A DNA stretch of 64,000 bases from Caldicellulosiruptor obsidiansis OB47 (GTDB lineage: Bacteria; Bacillota; Thermoanaerobacteria; Caldicellulosiruptorales; Caldicellulosiruptoraceae): contig NC_014392.1 of the NCBI RefSeq assembly GCF_000145215.1, positions 2,240,001 through 2,304,000 on the forward strand, in the 5' to 3' direction. A program made the translations under genes and the position numbers. Positions 16,090-25,615 of this stretch are shown here, piece by piece. Below the pieces are notes generated by a model. The model was not told the DNA's origin. It was given only the letters and a program-made list of their open reading frames with translations, and searched no databases. Each line of letters starts with the position of its first letter. Position 1 is the stretch's first letter.

Positions 16090-18375
16090 ATGGAAAAGGA
16101 ATTTCAACTCTGGGAAAAGATAAAAGACATAACATATCAGTATCTTGATTTTACTCTAAACTACAGGCAAAGCGGACATCCTGGCGGTTCTCACTCAAAG
16201 GCTCACATGTTAATTGCTCTTTTGTTTGGTAAAAAGATGACATATGATATAAGAAAACCAGAATACAGATTCAACGACAGACTAATCCTTTCCGCAGGGC
16301 ATACAATACCAATAATCTACTCAGTATTTTCTGTCATTGGCGATGCCTTTGACGAAATGTACAAGCAAACAAAAGATGCAAAATATCTAATTGATGAAGA
16401 TAAACTTGTAAGATACTATGACTTATTAACGTTCAGGTACAATAAAGGCTTACCCGGTCATGCAGAGTCAAGTGGAAAAACATTGCTTTTAAAATTCAAC
16501 ACAGGACCTTCTGCACATGGTCTTCCTGCATCTGTAGGGCAAGCTTTAGCACTTAAAAAAGCAGGACTTCAGGATGTAAAGGTTTTTTTGATTGAAGGAG
16601 AAGGAGCACTTACAGCTGGTGCAACTCATGAGTCTCAAAACGGTGCATGGGCATACGGACTTGGAAATCTTTTCTGGCTTTTGGACTGGAACGATTTTGG
16701 AATAGATGACAGACCTTTTTCTTCGGTTGTGTACGGTACACCGGATGAATGGTTTTCTGCTCACGGCTGGAAAGTTCATGGAACAATGAATGGTCACAGT
16801 TGGCAGGACGTCTATAACACAATCAAAAAAGCGGTTGAAGAAGCAAATGATAATATTCCTAATCTTATGTGGTTTAAGACCAAAAAAGGATATGAATATG
16901 GAGTATATGACAACAAATCACATGGAGTGCCACACAAGAAAAACTCAGAAATTTTCTGGGAAACAAGAAAACCTTTCATGGAAAAGTATGGAGTTGAGTT
17001 TATAGGTTTTGGAAAACCTGCGCCATCTGACCCGTATGAAGAAAGAAAGCAATGGGAAGAAAACCTCAAAATTATAAATAGAGTGCTTACATCAGATGAA
17101 AAGCTTTTGAAGTATATCACAGACACACTTGTTGAGATTGCAGAAACTCTGCCAAAAGAGGCACCTTCGACATTTGTTCTAAACCAGAATCCGTATAAAG
17201 ACCCGGCTATCTATGATTACAAAAACTATCCTGATTGGCTTTTTGCAAAGCCGGGCGAAAATGTCCCAAACAGAGCAGCTTTAGCAAAATGGGGAATGTA
17301 TATAAACGGCGTAATCGGCAGAAAGTATGGAAGACCTCTTTTTGTTGCAACATCTGCCGACCTTACGGAGTCTACAAATCTCCACGGATTTGGACTTGGA
17401 AAAGATGATTTTGCCGGGTTTGGAGTGTATGACAGGGAAAAGAATGTAAACGGAGCAATCTTGCCATCTGCAATTACAGAGTTTTTAAATGCCGGTGTGT
17501 GTGCAGGTTTAGCAACTGTAAACTTAAGCAAAAATCCATATGAAGATTTCAACGGTTTTTGGGCTATAACATCAACATATGGGTCGTTTATGTATCTCAA
17601 ATATGGGGCAATAAGGCTTTTTTCACAAATGGCCCAGGACTCACCAATAAAGTTTGGTAAAGTTATCTGGGTTGCTGGTCATTCTGGACCAGAGACTGCA
17701 GAAGATTCAAGAACGCATTTTGGAATTTTTGAACCAGGAGTTTTGCAACTTTTACCGAAAGGAAAGATTATAAATCTTTATCCGTGGGAACACAATGAAG
17801 TACCGGTTTTGCTTGCTGCTGCACTTGCAACTGACATAAACAATATAGCATTGCACCTTACAAGACCACCAATTGAAATCCCGGATAGAAACGCTCTTGG
17901 AATTCCTTCACATTTTGAAGCTGCAAAAGGAGCTTACATCATAAATGATTTTGATCCGAATAGAAGAAAGGATGGAACAATAATAGTCAGGGGTACAAGC
18001 ACAACATACAATTTAATAAAGCTTTTGCCACAGCTCAGAAAAGATTTTAATCTCAAGATAATTGCTGCACCCAGCTTTGAACTTTTCATGATGCAGAAAG
18101 AAGAGTACAGAAACAAAGTGCTGCCCCTTGAAGACTGGATGGATTCAATGGTAATAACAAATGAGAGCAAAAAGCTCATGCACGACTGGATATTCTCTAA
18201 GGTATCTGAAGAATATTCTCTTTCAAGTGACTGGGATAATCAGTGGCGAACAGGTGGAACAGTTGATGAAATCTTAAAAGAAGCCCACTTAGATTGCGAT
18301 AGCATTTACAGCGGCATTAAAAAGTTTGTAAAAGACAGAGAAAAAAGAATTGCTAAACTTAAAAGTATTTTATAA
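16090..18375 (+). CDS. Transketolase-family enzyme, divergent full-length form
   Basis: A 761-residue thiamine-diphosphate enzyme, longer than the usual 620–670 residues of transketolase. The N-terminal part has GHPGGSHS and the cofactor motif, read here as GEGALTAGATHESQNGAW then NLFWLLDWNDFGID, where classical enzymes have GDG near NLIVIVDNN. The middle and C-terminal parts carry the pyrimidine and transketolase-C domains (AEDSRTHFGIFEP; RGTSTTYNLIKLLPQL). It probably moves two-carbon units between sugar phosphates, but the unusual motif and size place it outside the classical group, so a related ketol-transfer or phosphoketolase-like reaction is possible. ATG follows GGGAGG. It is monocistronic with a strong terminator. 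Confidence 0.8.
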   Translation: MEKEFQLWEKIKDITYQYLDFTLNYRQSGHPGGSHSKAHMLIALLFGKKMTYDIRKPEYRFNDRLILSAGHTIPIIYSVFSVIGDAFDEMYKQTKDAKYLIDEDKLVRYYDLLTFRYNKGLPGHAESSGKTLLLKFNTGPSAHGLPASVGQALALKKAGLQDVKVFLIEGEGALTAGATHESQNGAWAYGLGNLFWLLDWNDFGIDDRPFSSVVYGTPDEWFSAHGWKVHGTMNGHSWQDVYNTIKKAVEEANDNIPNLMWFKTKKGYEYGVYDNKSHGVPHKKNSEIFWETRKPFMEKYGVEFIGFGKPAPSDPYEERKQWEENLKIINRVLTSDEKLLKYITDTLVEIAETLPKEAPSTFVLNQNPYKDPAIYDYKNYPDWLFAKPGENVPNRAALAKWGMYINGVIGRKYGRPLFVATSADLTESTNLHGFGLGKDDFAGFGVYDREKNVNGAILPSAITEFLNAGVCAGLATVNLSKNPYEDFNGFWAITSTYGSFMYLKYGAIRLFSQMAQDSPIKFGKVIWVAGHSGPETAEDSRTHFGIFEPGVLQLLPKGKIINLYPWEHNEVPVLLAAALATDINNIALHLTRPPIEIPDRNALGIPSHFEAAKGAYIINDFDPNRRKDGTIIVRGTSTTYNLIKLLPQLRKDFNLKIIAAPSFELFMMQKEEYRNKVLPLEDWMDSMVITNESKKLMHDWIFSKVSEEYSLSSDWDNQWRTGGTVDEILKEAHLDCDSIYSGIKKFVKDREKRIAKLKSIL

Positions 18376-18410
18376 CCCCCAGCAATAAACTAAACCTAAG
18401 TTAAAAAATT

Positions 18411-18457
18411 GAGCGGGATGAGAAGCAACATTATCTTCTCCCTCCCGCTCTTTTTTA
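18411..18457 (+). terminator. Bidirectional intrinsic terminator
   Basis: Arms GAGCGGGA and TCCCGCTC enclose a 24-base loop. TTTTTTATT follows on the plus strand, ending the transketolase transcript. The minus strand has TTTTTTAA beyond the hairpin, which can end the AraC-type gene. Confidence 0.9.
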
Positions 18458-20776
18458 TTGCTGTTTATTAAGCTCTCTGAATTTGTTTGGAGATACACCT
18501 TCAAACTTTTTGAAAGCCTTGGTAAACCCACTTACTTCTGTATATCCTATCATCTTCGCAATCTGAGACACTGGATAGTCAGTTGAAAGAAGAAGTTCTT
18601 TTGCTCTGTTCATTCTCAGGTTCTGGATATAGTCGCTTATGTTCTGTCCGGTCTTTTCTTTGAATATTGCTGAAAGATACTGCGGAGTTATATTGAACTT
18701 ATCTGCAATTGTTGAAAGTGATATCTCTGAGCTTGAATATTGCTGGTGGATATACTCCAAAATATTTGAAATCAAGTCATTGCCCATTTTCTGTTTATTT
18801 ACTATCACACTTTCAGCCAAAATTCTGTAATCTTCTTGCAACGCCTGAAGAACTTTTTTTGGATTTTTTTCATCAATGATTAACCGCATTACTTTTTCTG
18901 GCTCAGGTTTTTGTTTTTCTCCAACTGTGTTTGGAATACTATTCAAAAGTTGATAATACAGTCCGTAGAGATATATAAGTATCATCTTTGCCATGTGAGG
19001 AGAATTCGCAGCTGTGATATGGCTGCGGATATTTTCAAACACCTCATAAATTCCTTCTACTTTTCCTTCTTTCACAGAATTTATAATCCTGTTTTCAATG
19101 TCCTTGGGCAAAAATTCTTTCTCTGAAGTTATATCTTGAGAAAGCTCAGAAAACTTGAAAATCTTCATGTTAGGTTTTACAAATTTCAAGCCGAGAACCT
19201 TTTCTGCCTGCTCGTATGCAAATTTTAAATTTATTATACCCAAAACCTCCCCACTTATACCCACAGATACATATATTTTAAAGTTCTTCTCCAAAAACTC
19301 AATCATGTTCTCAAACAGGCTTGAAAGTTTTGCCATGCTCTCTTCAAAGCTATCTTTAATCTCCACGATTACACTGAGCTTTGTCCTTGAAAATAGAACA
19401 TCCCAATGTTTAAAGTTATTTGTATCTAAAAGTTCATCCAAAACATTTGTGACAACAAGGGTCACAAGAGCATACTCACTATCACTTTCATCCTTTATAA
19501 ACCCAGAACAGTCATCAATCTCAACCAAACACACTACAAACTTGCCACTTTGTTTTTCTATACCCACGGTTTTTAATTCCAGTTCTCCTATGCTTTCGGG
19601 TAAAATACCACCCACTAAAAGCTGGTATAAAAGATTGTTCTTTATTATAGGTGTAAATCTCATAATCTGCTTTTTCATCTCTTCTTCCTTTGAAAGCGTA
19701 TGAATCACAAGGTCTCTTATCACATCAAATTCATTTTTAGAGTTCTTTGTTTCTTTATTTTCACTATTGGATTGCAAAAGACTTTTTATTTCACTGAGAG
19801 GTCTATAATTTTGCAAGCTGAAGAAAAATATAAGGATGCTTCCCACAATGCTCATAAGCCCAAGTAGAAGCAAGCTCAAATTTCTTACTCTTCTAACATC
19901 TTCAAAAAAACTATCAACAGGAACCATCGATATATACTTCCAACCATAAAGAGGTGAGATCACATAATATACTATCCACTTTTGTCCTTTTAAATTTAAT
20001 TCTCTTATGTTAAAGCTATCATATATGGAAAAATCAAGTTTGGGCAGAGCTATATTTTGATTTTCTGCAAATACCTTTAATATCTGATTATTATCTCTAT
20101 CCAATATCCACATTGCACCTTTTGGATAGCTAATAATCTCTTTCATTGTACTTACAATCTTGCTCTGATCAATTATTACAAAAACATTGGCATTCTTTCC
20201 GTCAATAATCCATCTTGACAAAGTATTTGCAAATACAATTGTTGAAAGATTTTTATAATCGGCTTTTATCTTGAACGATGATATATATTTCATTTTGTAT
20301 TCACCGCTTAAAAATTCCAGCCACTTCTCATAACTCATATCAAGCGGTCTGTTTATATACATATAGTAATTATACGGTGTTGTTGTATATGAAGGACCTA
20401 TTATCAACTTTTCAGAAGGAATGTAGATAAATGCATCTAATATATATGAATTTTTATATGTCTGTGAATATATCTCTCTACAAAGATTTCTTATATTAAG
20501 AAGCCTATCACTGCTGTCGAGTGCTTCTTTCGCTTCAGGCAAAAAAATGAAATAGTATGGATTTAAGTTTACCCAATCTGCAAGAGACTCTACAGATTTT
20601 AACACTTCATTTTCAACCTTATCCTCAAGTTGTATCAGTGTTGTCCGATTGTATCTGTATAAATTGTTCATCATAATATCTTTTACATTGAAATATGCTC
20701 CTAATCCAATAAAGAGCGGAATGAAAAAAATTATTAGATACGAAAAGACAAACCTCCACAAGATCTTTTTGAACAT
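18455..20776 (-). CDS. Membrane-bound AraC-family transcriptional regulator
   Basis: A 773-residue one-component regulator. A membrane helix at about 9–30 and another at about 303–325 flank an extracytoplasmic sensor region of some 270 residues (Cache-like by layout). The cytoplasmic part has a linker domain and, at about 670–770, two helix-turn-helix motifs: EISLSTIADKFNITPQYLSAIFKEKTGQ and YPVSQIAKMIGYTEVSGFTKAFKKFEGVSPNKFRE, the AraC signature. Regulators of this build in Firmicutes control the sugar ABC transporter beside them. The binding-protein gene is divergent, starting 308 bases away, so that operon is the likely target. The ligand is inferred to be an oligosaccharide or its binding protein. 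Confidence 0.9.
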   Translation of the reverse strand: MFKKILWRFVFSYLIIFFIPLFIGLGAYFNVKDIMMNNLYRYNRTTLIQLEDKVENEVLKSVESLADWVNLNPYYFIFLPEAKEALDSSDRLLNIRNLCREIYSQTYKNSYILDAFIYIPSEKLIIGPSYTTTPYNYYMYINRPLDMSYEKWLEFLSGEYKMKYISSFKIKADYKNLSTIVFANTLSRWIIDGKNANVFVIIDQSKIVSTMKEIISYPKGAMWILDRDNNQILKVFAENQNIALPKLDFSIYDSFNIRELNLKGQKWIVYYVISPLYGWKYISMVPVDSFFEDVRRVRNLSLLLLGLMSIVGSILIFFFSLQNYRPLSEIKSLLQSNSENKETKNSKNEFDVIRDLVIHTLSKEEEMKKQIMRFTPIIKNNLLYQLLVGGILPESIGELELKTVGIEKQSGKFVVCLVEIDDCSGFIKDESDSEYALVTLVVTNVLDELLDTNNFKHWDVLFSRTKLSVIVEIKDSFEESMAKLSSLFENMIEFLEKNFKIYVSVGISGEVLGIINLKFAYEQAEKVLGLKFVKPNMKIFKFSELSQDITSEKEFLPKDIENRIINSVKEGKVEGIYEVFENIRSHITAANSPHMAKMILIYLYGLYYQLLNSIPNTVGEKQKPEPEKVMRLIIDEKNPKKVLQALQEDYRILAESVIVNKQKMGNDLISNILEYIHQQYSSSEISLSTIADKFNITPQYLSAIFKEKTGQNISDYIQNLRMNRAKELLLSTDYPVSQIAKMIGYTEVSGFTKAFKKFEGVSPNKFRELNKQQ

Positions 20777-21084
20777 ACTTCAAAAAAATCCTCCTCAAAA
20801 GACAAATTCATAAACCCTTCTCTTTTGGGCAATTTCAATTATAATACAAGCGATATAGAAAAGCAATGAAACAAAATTGTAAAGAAAATATATATAGCAA
20901 GTACATTTTTAAGAAGTTTAACATTGTCCTTTCAATCTTAATATTTTCCTCTTTCAAAAAGCTATAGTCCCCCTCTATAATTAAAACTGTAAAGCCCGTC
21001 GACAAGATGTTGAAAACAACAAGAGCTTGCCACGGGAATTTTGGAAAAATTCAATAAAAAATTTTAAAATGAGGAGGTTGTAAA
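20777..21084. other. Divergent regulatory region between AraC-type gene and binding-protein gene
   Basis: A TATAAT at 20976–20981 points toward the binding-protein gene, without a good -35. That is expected of a promoter that needs an activator such as the adjacent AraC-family protein. No clear direct repeat for the activator could be picked out by eye. Confidence 0.5.
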
Positions 21085-22683
21085 ATGAACTGGTTCAAAT
21101 CTTCTAAAAAGGTTTTAAGTCTGATTGTAGCCATTGCATTTACATTATCAATTGTAATTCCAGTGTTTGTTTCATCATCCTCAACAGCTTATGCAAAATC
21201 AACGCCAACACTTACCTATTTTGTTCGTCTTGACCCCAAGGTTGCAACATCTTACAACAGCTACTCTTCAATTGCTGCTTACCAGCTTTTGCAGAAAAAA
21301 CTTGGAGTAAAGATTGTGTTCAAGCACCCACCGGTCGGTGGTGAGACAGACCAGTTCAACTTAATGGTAGCATCAAGACAGCTGACAGACATTATTGAGT
21401 GGAACTGGGTTGACAACTATCCAGGTGGACCTGTAAAAGCAATGCTCGACAAGGTAATTATTAGACTTAATGATTATCTGCCAAAATATGCTCCAAACCT
21501 CAACAAATACTTACAGCAACATCCAGATATCAAAAAATTAATAATAACAGATGATGGTGATGTTTACGGATTCCCTGCTCTTCGTGGAACTAATCCAAAG
21601 ATCGCATGTGTATACTATGGACCTCAGATAAGAAACGACTGGCTCAAAAAGCTCGGACTAAAAGAGCCAGAGACAGTTGATGACTGGTACAAAGTTTTGA
21701 AAGCATTCGTGACAAAAGACCCAAACGGCAATGGCAAAAAGGATGAAAGAGGATTTTCAATTCTTCGAAATGCTTCCAACCCAAGATATGCTTTTGATTA
21801 TTCTTCTTTCTTGGTTGGTGCTTGGGGAATAAAGACAGACTTCTTCCAGGTAAATGGAAAGGTCAAATATGGTCCGTTAGAACCCCAGTACAAACAGTTT
21901 ATTGCAACACTTCAGAAGTGGTGGAAAGAGGGTCTTATTGACCCGGATATCCTGACAATGAACCAGAAAGTTATTAAAGCAAACGTTCAAAACGATGTAA
22001 TCGGTGCATGGATAGGACTTCTTTCTGGTGATATGGGCTTTTTCCTGAATCTCAAGAAAGACATTATAGCAACAAAATTTCCTGTGCTCAAAAAAGGCGA
22101 AGAACCACTTCTGGGACAGGCAGAGTTTTTGTTCTCACGAACAAGTGCAGCAATCACAACAGCATGTAAAAATATACCACTTGCTATGAAGGTTCTTGAC
22201 TGGGGATACAGCAAAGAAGGATATGAAGCGTTCAACTATGGTGTACTTGGAAAATCTTATATTAAGAAAGATGGCAAGGTATACTACACAGATGAAATCT
22301 TGAAAAATCCACAAGGGTTATCTGCTGCTGAAGCTTTAGCAAAATATGCTCGTGCATCTATAAGTGGTCCATTTGCTCAAGCTGATGAATATTATCTGCA
22401 GATTCAAATGATGTATCCACAGCAGAAAGATGCTGTAGAAAAATGGGGTCAGGTTAAAAACGACAGGATCCTGCCACCACTTTCGTTCACAGACGATGAG
22501 TCAAAGAGGCTTGCTAATATCATGAACACTGTCAACACATACTATGATGAAATGTTCTTAAGACTTATGACAGGAAAGGCAACAAATGTTGATGCGTTTG
22601 TAAAGACATTAAAACAAATGAAGATTGATGAAGCTATTAAAATTTACCAGCAAGCTTATGATAGATGGAAAAAGAGAAAATAA
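21085..22683 (+). CDS. Extracellular solute-binding protein of a carbohydrate ABC transporter
   Basis: A 532-residue secreted protein that captures a saccharide for import. The N-terminus has basic residues, a hydrophobic core (VLSLIVAIAFTLSIVIPVFVSS) and a signal peptidase I-type site near AYA-KS; there is no lipobox cysteine, which is unusual for a Gram-positive binding protein that must stay near the membrane. The mature part has the family pattern of LipO/YtcQ-type proteins, with TDIIEWNW, DDGDVYGFPALRG and DPNGNGKKDERGF, a likely calcium loop. It precedes two permease genes. A terminator follows it, suggesting it is made in excess over the permeases. Confidence 0.9.
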   Translation: MNWFKSSKKVLSLIVAIAFTLSIVIPVFVSSSSTAYAKSTPTLTYFVRLDPKVATSYNSYSSIAAYQLLQKKLGVKIVFKHPPVGGETDQFNLMVASRQLTDIIEWNWVDNYPGGPVKAMLDKVIIRLNDYLPKYAPNLNKYLQQHPDIKKLIITDDGDVYGFPALRGTNPKIACVYYGPQIRNDWLKKLGLKEPETVDDWYKVLKAFVTKDPNGNGKKDERGFSILRNASNPRYAFDYSSFLVGAWGIKTDFFQVNGKVKYGPLEPQYKQFIATLQKWWKEGLIDPDILTMNQKVIKANVQNDVIGAWIGLLSGDMGFFLNLKKDIIATKFPVLKKGEEPLLGQAEFLFSRTSAAITTACKNIPLAMKVLDWGYSKEGYEAFNYGVLGKSYIKKDGKVYYTDEILKNPQGLSAAEALAKYARASISGPFAQADEYYLQIQMMYPQQKDAVEKWGQVKNDRILPPLSFTDDESKRLANIMNTVNTYYDEMFLRLMTGKATNVDAFVKTLKQMKIDEAIKIYQQAYDRWKKRK

Positions 22684-22698
22684 TTAGCCTTTAGATAA

Positions 22699-22767
22699 AG
22701 AGCCTTGCAACAAGGCTGACGGCAATCACTTTCTTGATGGTACACCTTATTGCAAGGCTCTTTTTTA
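22699..22767 (+). terminator. Attenuating terminator between binding-protein and permease genes
   Basis: Arms AGAGCCTTGCAA and TTGCAAGGCTCT close a long loop and are followed by TTTTTT. Partial read-through would give more binding protein than permease. Confidence 0.85.
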
Positions 22768-22833
22768 TAAAACTCTGTTTCATTTTTAAAGTGCAAAAAT
22801 CATTATCTTTTCTCAAAGGAGGTTTTTAAATAG

Positions 22834-23787
22834 ATGGAAAAGACTGCGGCAAAGGCCTACCAGCCAAGCAGATGGCAGGAACTCAAAAAAGACCTTATAC
22901 GAAATAAAAGCCTTTATATAATGCTCATCCCTGTAGTTGCATACTATTTTATCTTTCATTACATTCCAATGTATGGTCTTCAGATTGCTTTTAAAGACTT
23001 CACACCAGCAAAAGGTATCTGGGGAAGCCCATGGGTTGGCTTGGAAAAGTTTAAAGAGTTTTTTGTTTATGACAGTTTTTATGTATGGAGAATAATACGA
23101 AATACTATACTTATAAACGTTTATGATCTTATATTTGGTTTTCCTGCACCGATAATATTTGCACTGCTTTTAAACGAAATCAAAAACAGCATATACAAAA
23201 GGACTCTTCAGACAGTAAGCTACATGCCACACTTTATATCAACAGTTGTCATTGTTGGTATGATTATGGACTTCTTCTCAAGAGATGGTCTTATAAATCA
23301 GATTTTAAAGTCTCTCGGTATTTTATCAGAACCAATCTCCTTCATGACAGAACCTGGCTGGTTCAGACCATTGTATGTCGGATCTGGAATATGGCAAAAC
23401 CTTGGGTGGGGTTCGATTGTGTATTTGGCGGCAATCTCAAACATTGACCCTCAGCTATATGAAGCAGCGCTGATAGATGGTGCTGGAAGGTTCAGACAGG
23501 CACTTTATGTCACAATACCAGGAATACTGCCAACAATTGTCATTATGTTCCTGTTGAGAGTCGGACACATGATGAATGTCGGGTTTGAAAAGGTATTTTT
23601 AATGTATAATCCTCTTACTTATGAAACTGCTGACGTTATTTCAACATACGTATACAGGAAAGGTCTTTTAGAAATGGACTACAGCTACGGCGCAGCAGTT
23701 GGACTTTTTAACTCTGTTATCAACTTCTTGCTGGTCATATTCTCTAATAAGATTGCTAAAAAACTTACAGAGACATCGCTGTGGTAA
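22834..23787 (+). CDS. ABC transporter permease, LplB-like
   Basis: A 317-residue inner-membrane permease with six predicted helices. The cytoplasmic EAA loop, YEAALIDGAGRFRQALYVTIPGI (in the third quarter of the chain), is the contact site for the ATPase. The N-terminus LIRNKSLYIMLIPVVAYYFIFHYIPMYGLQIAFKDF is typical of the LplB/YteP group that takes up complex saccharides, including pectin-derived ones. The ATG follows AAAGGAGG. It pairs with the next gene. No ATPase gene is present in the window, so a shared MsmK-type ATPase elsewhere must serve it. Confidence 0.92.
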   Translation: MEKTAAKAYQPSRWQELKKDLIRNKSLYIMLIPVVAYYFIFHYIPMYGLQIAFKDFTPAKGIWGSPWVGLEKFKEFFVYDSFYVWRIIRNTILINVYDLIFGFPAPIIFALLLNEIKNSIYKRTLQTVSYMPHFISTVVIVGMIMDFFSRDGLINQILKSLGILSEPISFMTEPGWFRPLYVGSGIWQNLGWGSIVYLAAISNIDPQLYEAALIDGAGRFRQALYVTIPGILPTIVIMFLLRVGHMMNVGFEKVFLMYNPLTYETADVISTYVYRKGLLEMDYSYGAAVGLFNSVINFLLVIFSNKIAKKLTETSLW

Positions 23788-23808
23788 GAAAAGGGGTGAA
23801 TTTGCAAT

Positions 23809-24693
23809 ATGAAGATAAGAAAAAGTCCAGGTGAAATAATATTTGATACTTTTAACTATATATTTTTAGGTCTTCTTTGCTTTACAATGCTGTATCCCAT
23901 GCTATATGTTGTGTTTGCCTCATTTAGCAATCCGATAAAGCTCATGGCATACAGAGGTCCGCTGTGGCGACCGCTTGAATTTTCAACAGAAGCATATAAA
24001 TTGCTTCTTAGTTACCCTATGATATGGATAGGATATAAAAACACACTTATATACGTTATTGTTGGAACAGCAATAAATATTCTTCTTACTACAATGGGCG
24101 GGTATGTCCTGTCACGAAAAAATTTAAAGCTTAAAAATCCTGTGATGTTCTTCATAGCATTTACAATGTACTTTAGCGGCGGAATGATTCCAACATATTT
24201 GCTTGTTCAATCACTTGGAATGATAGACACAATCTGGGCGATGATAATTCCAGGTGCAATCTCAACAACAAACCTGATTATAATGAGAACAGGATTTCAC
24301 GCAGTTCCAGACAGCTTGGAAGAGTCAGTAAGGATAGATGGTGCAGGGGACTGGACAATACTTTTTAGAATCATGATACCACTTGCAATGCCGATGATAG
24401 CGGTTATGATACTCTTTTATGCGGTAGGTCACTGGAATGCGTTTTTCAATGCGATTATATACCTACGCTCAAGAGAACTTTACCCTCTTCAGCTTGTTTT
24501 AAGAGAAATACTTATTATGAGTAGCACTGAGAACATGACAACAGGTATTTCAGATGCATCAGACAGGTTTGCTGTGACAGAACTTATCAAATACGCAGCA
24601 ATTGTGGTATCAACAGTACCAATCCTCTGTATATACCCATTTTTGCAAAAGTACTTTGTAAAAGGTGTCATGATTGGGGCTATCAAAGAGTAA
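23809..24693 (+). CDS. ABC transporter permease, YtcP-like
   Basis: A 294-residue inner-membrane permease with six helices, the partner of the preceding one, 21 bases downstream. Its EAA loop reads EESVRIDGAGDWTILFRIMIPLAMP. The N-terminus SPGEIIFDTFNYIFLGLLCFTMLYPMLYVVFASFSNP is the hallmark of the YtcP/YesQ group. With the binding protein it forms an importer of the aldouronate/oligosaccharide type; which saccharide is not visible, though the neighbouring CE12-like esterase and lyase-like genes suggest pectin or rhamnogalacturonan fragments. The end FVKGVMIGAIKE is standard for the family. Confidence 0.92.
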   Translation: MKIRKSPGEIIFDTFNYIFLGLLCFTMLYPMLYVVFASFSNPIKLMAYRGPLWRPLEFSTEAYKLLLSYPMIWIGYKNTLIYVIVGTAINILLTTMGGYVLSRKNLKLKNPVMFFIAFTMYFSGGMIPTYLLVQSLGMIDTIWAMIIPGAISTTNLIIMRTGFHAVPDSLEESVRIDGAGDWTILFRIMIPLAMPMIAVMILFYAVGHWNAFFNAIIYLRSRELYPLQLVLREILIMSSTENMTTGISDASDRFAVTELIKYAAIVVSTVPILCIYPFLQKYFVKGVMIGAIKE

Positions 24694-24749
24694 TAATTTG
24701 TGATATAATTAAATAAACTTGAACAAAAGAGAAGTGGTGTAAAATCAAC

Positions 24750-25517
24750 ATGAAAAAAGATAATATAGCCGCCCAGCTGTATACTTTGCGGGAATTTTTA
24801 AAGACTGAAGAGGATATTTCTTTAAGTCTCAAAAAGGTCAGTGAAATTGGGTTTAAAGCTGTTCAAGTCTCAGGGATTGGAAAGATTGAACCAAAAAGGC
24901 TAAAAGAAATCTGTGATGAGTTTGACCTTAAAGTCTGTGCAACCCATATACCTTTTGAAAGGCTCAAAACCGAACTTGACAATGTTGTGCAAGAACACAA
25001 AATTCTGGAATGCTCTCATATCGCAATACCCTCTGCGCCTTCTGAATACAGGTCTGAAGAGGGTGCCTTGATGTTTGCTTTAGCGTGCAACGAAATTGTA
25101 AAAAAACTTAAAGAGGAAGGAATTACTCTTTCGTATCACAACCATAGTTTTGAATTCAAAAAATATAATGGGAGAACATGGTTTGAAATACTGATTGAAA
25201 GTTCAAACCCGGAATATCTTATGATTGAAATTGATACGTATTGGGTTCAGTTTGCGGGGGCAAATCCTGAAAAGTTAATAAGATGCCTTGAAGGTAGAAT
25301 TCCTCTCGTACACTTAAAAGACATGGGAATGATAGAAGATTTTAAGCAAACAATGTTTGAAGTTGGATATGGCAACCTTGACTGGGACGGGATAATTGCT
25401 TCTTGTAATCAGGCAGGAGTAGAATGGTATATAATAGAACAGGATATCTGCCAGCGTTCACCTTTTGAAAGTCTTAAGATGAGTTTTGATTTTTTAATAA
25501 AAAATTATGTGTCCTGA
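24750..25517 (+). CDS. Sugar phosphate isomerase/epimerase (xylose isomerase-like TIM barrel)
   Basis: A 255-residue TIM-barrel protein of the AP endonuclease family 2 group. It begins AAQLYTLREFLKTEEDISLSLKKVSEIGFKAVQ-like and carries the metal-ligand strands YHNHSFEF, EIDTYWVQFAG and LVHLKDM, with YNLIEQD-like WYIIEQDIC near the end. These enzymes isomerize or epimerize sugars and inositols; the substrate is unknown. It lies 57 bases after the permease gene and ends in a terminator, so it is the last gene of the transporter operon. A second member of the family is at 27924, on the other strand. Confidence 0.85.
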   Translation: MKKDNIAAQLYTLREFLKTEEDISLSLKKVSEIGFKAVQVSGIGKIEPKRLKEICDEFDLKVCATHIPFERLKTELDNVVQEHKILECSHIAIPSAPSEYRSEEGALMFALACNEIVKKLKEEGITLSYHNHSFEFKKYNGRTWFEILIESSNPEYLMIEIDTYWVQFAGANPEKLIRCLEGRIPLVHLKDMGMIEDFKQTMFEVGYGNLDWDGIIASCNQAGVEWYIIEQDICQRSPFESLKMSFDFLIKNYVS

Positions 25518-25538
25518 TCCTATCTATACAAAAAAATA

Positions 25539-25577
25539 ATGGCTTGAGAAAACATACTTTCTCAAGCCATTTGTTTT
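25539..25577 (+). terminator. Intrinsic terminator of the transporter operon
   Basis: Arms GGCTTGAGAAA and TTTCTCAAGCC form an 11-pair stem with a six-base loop, followed by ATTTGTTTTT. Confidence 0.85.
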
Positions 25578-25615
25578 TAAATGGAGAATTTTGTAATATA
25601 AGGAGGTTTTATAAT

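Noticed and set aside
18639..19703. Long plus-strand frames inside the AraC-type gene
   Set aside because: They lie opposite a well-supported 773-residue regulator and show no ribosome site or family pattern.
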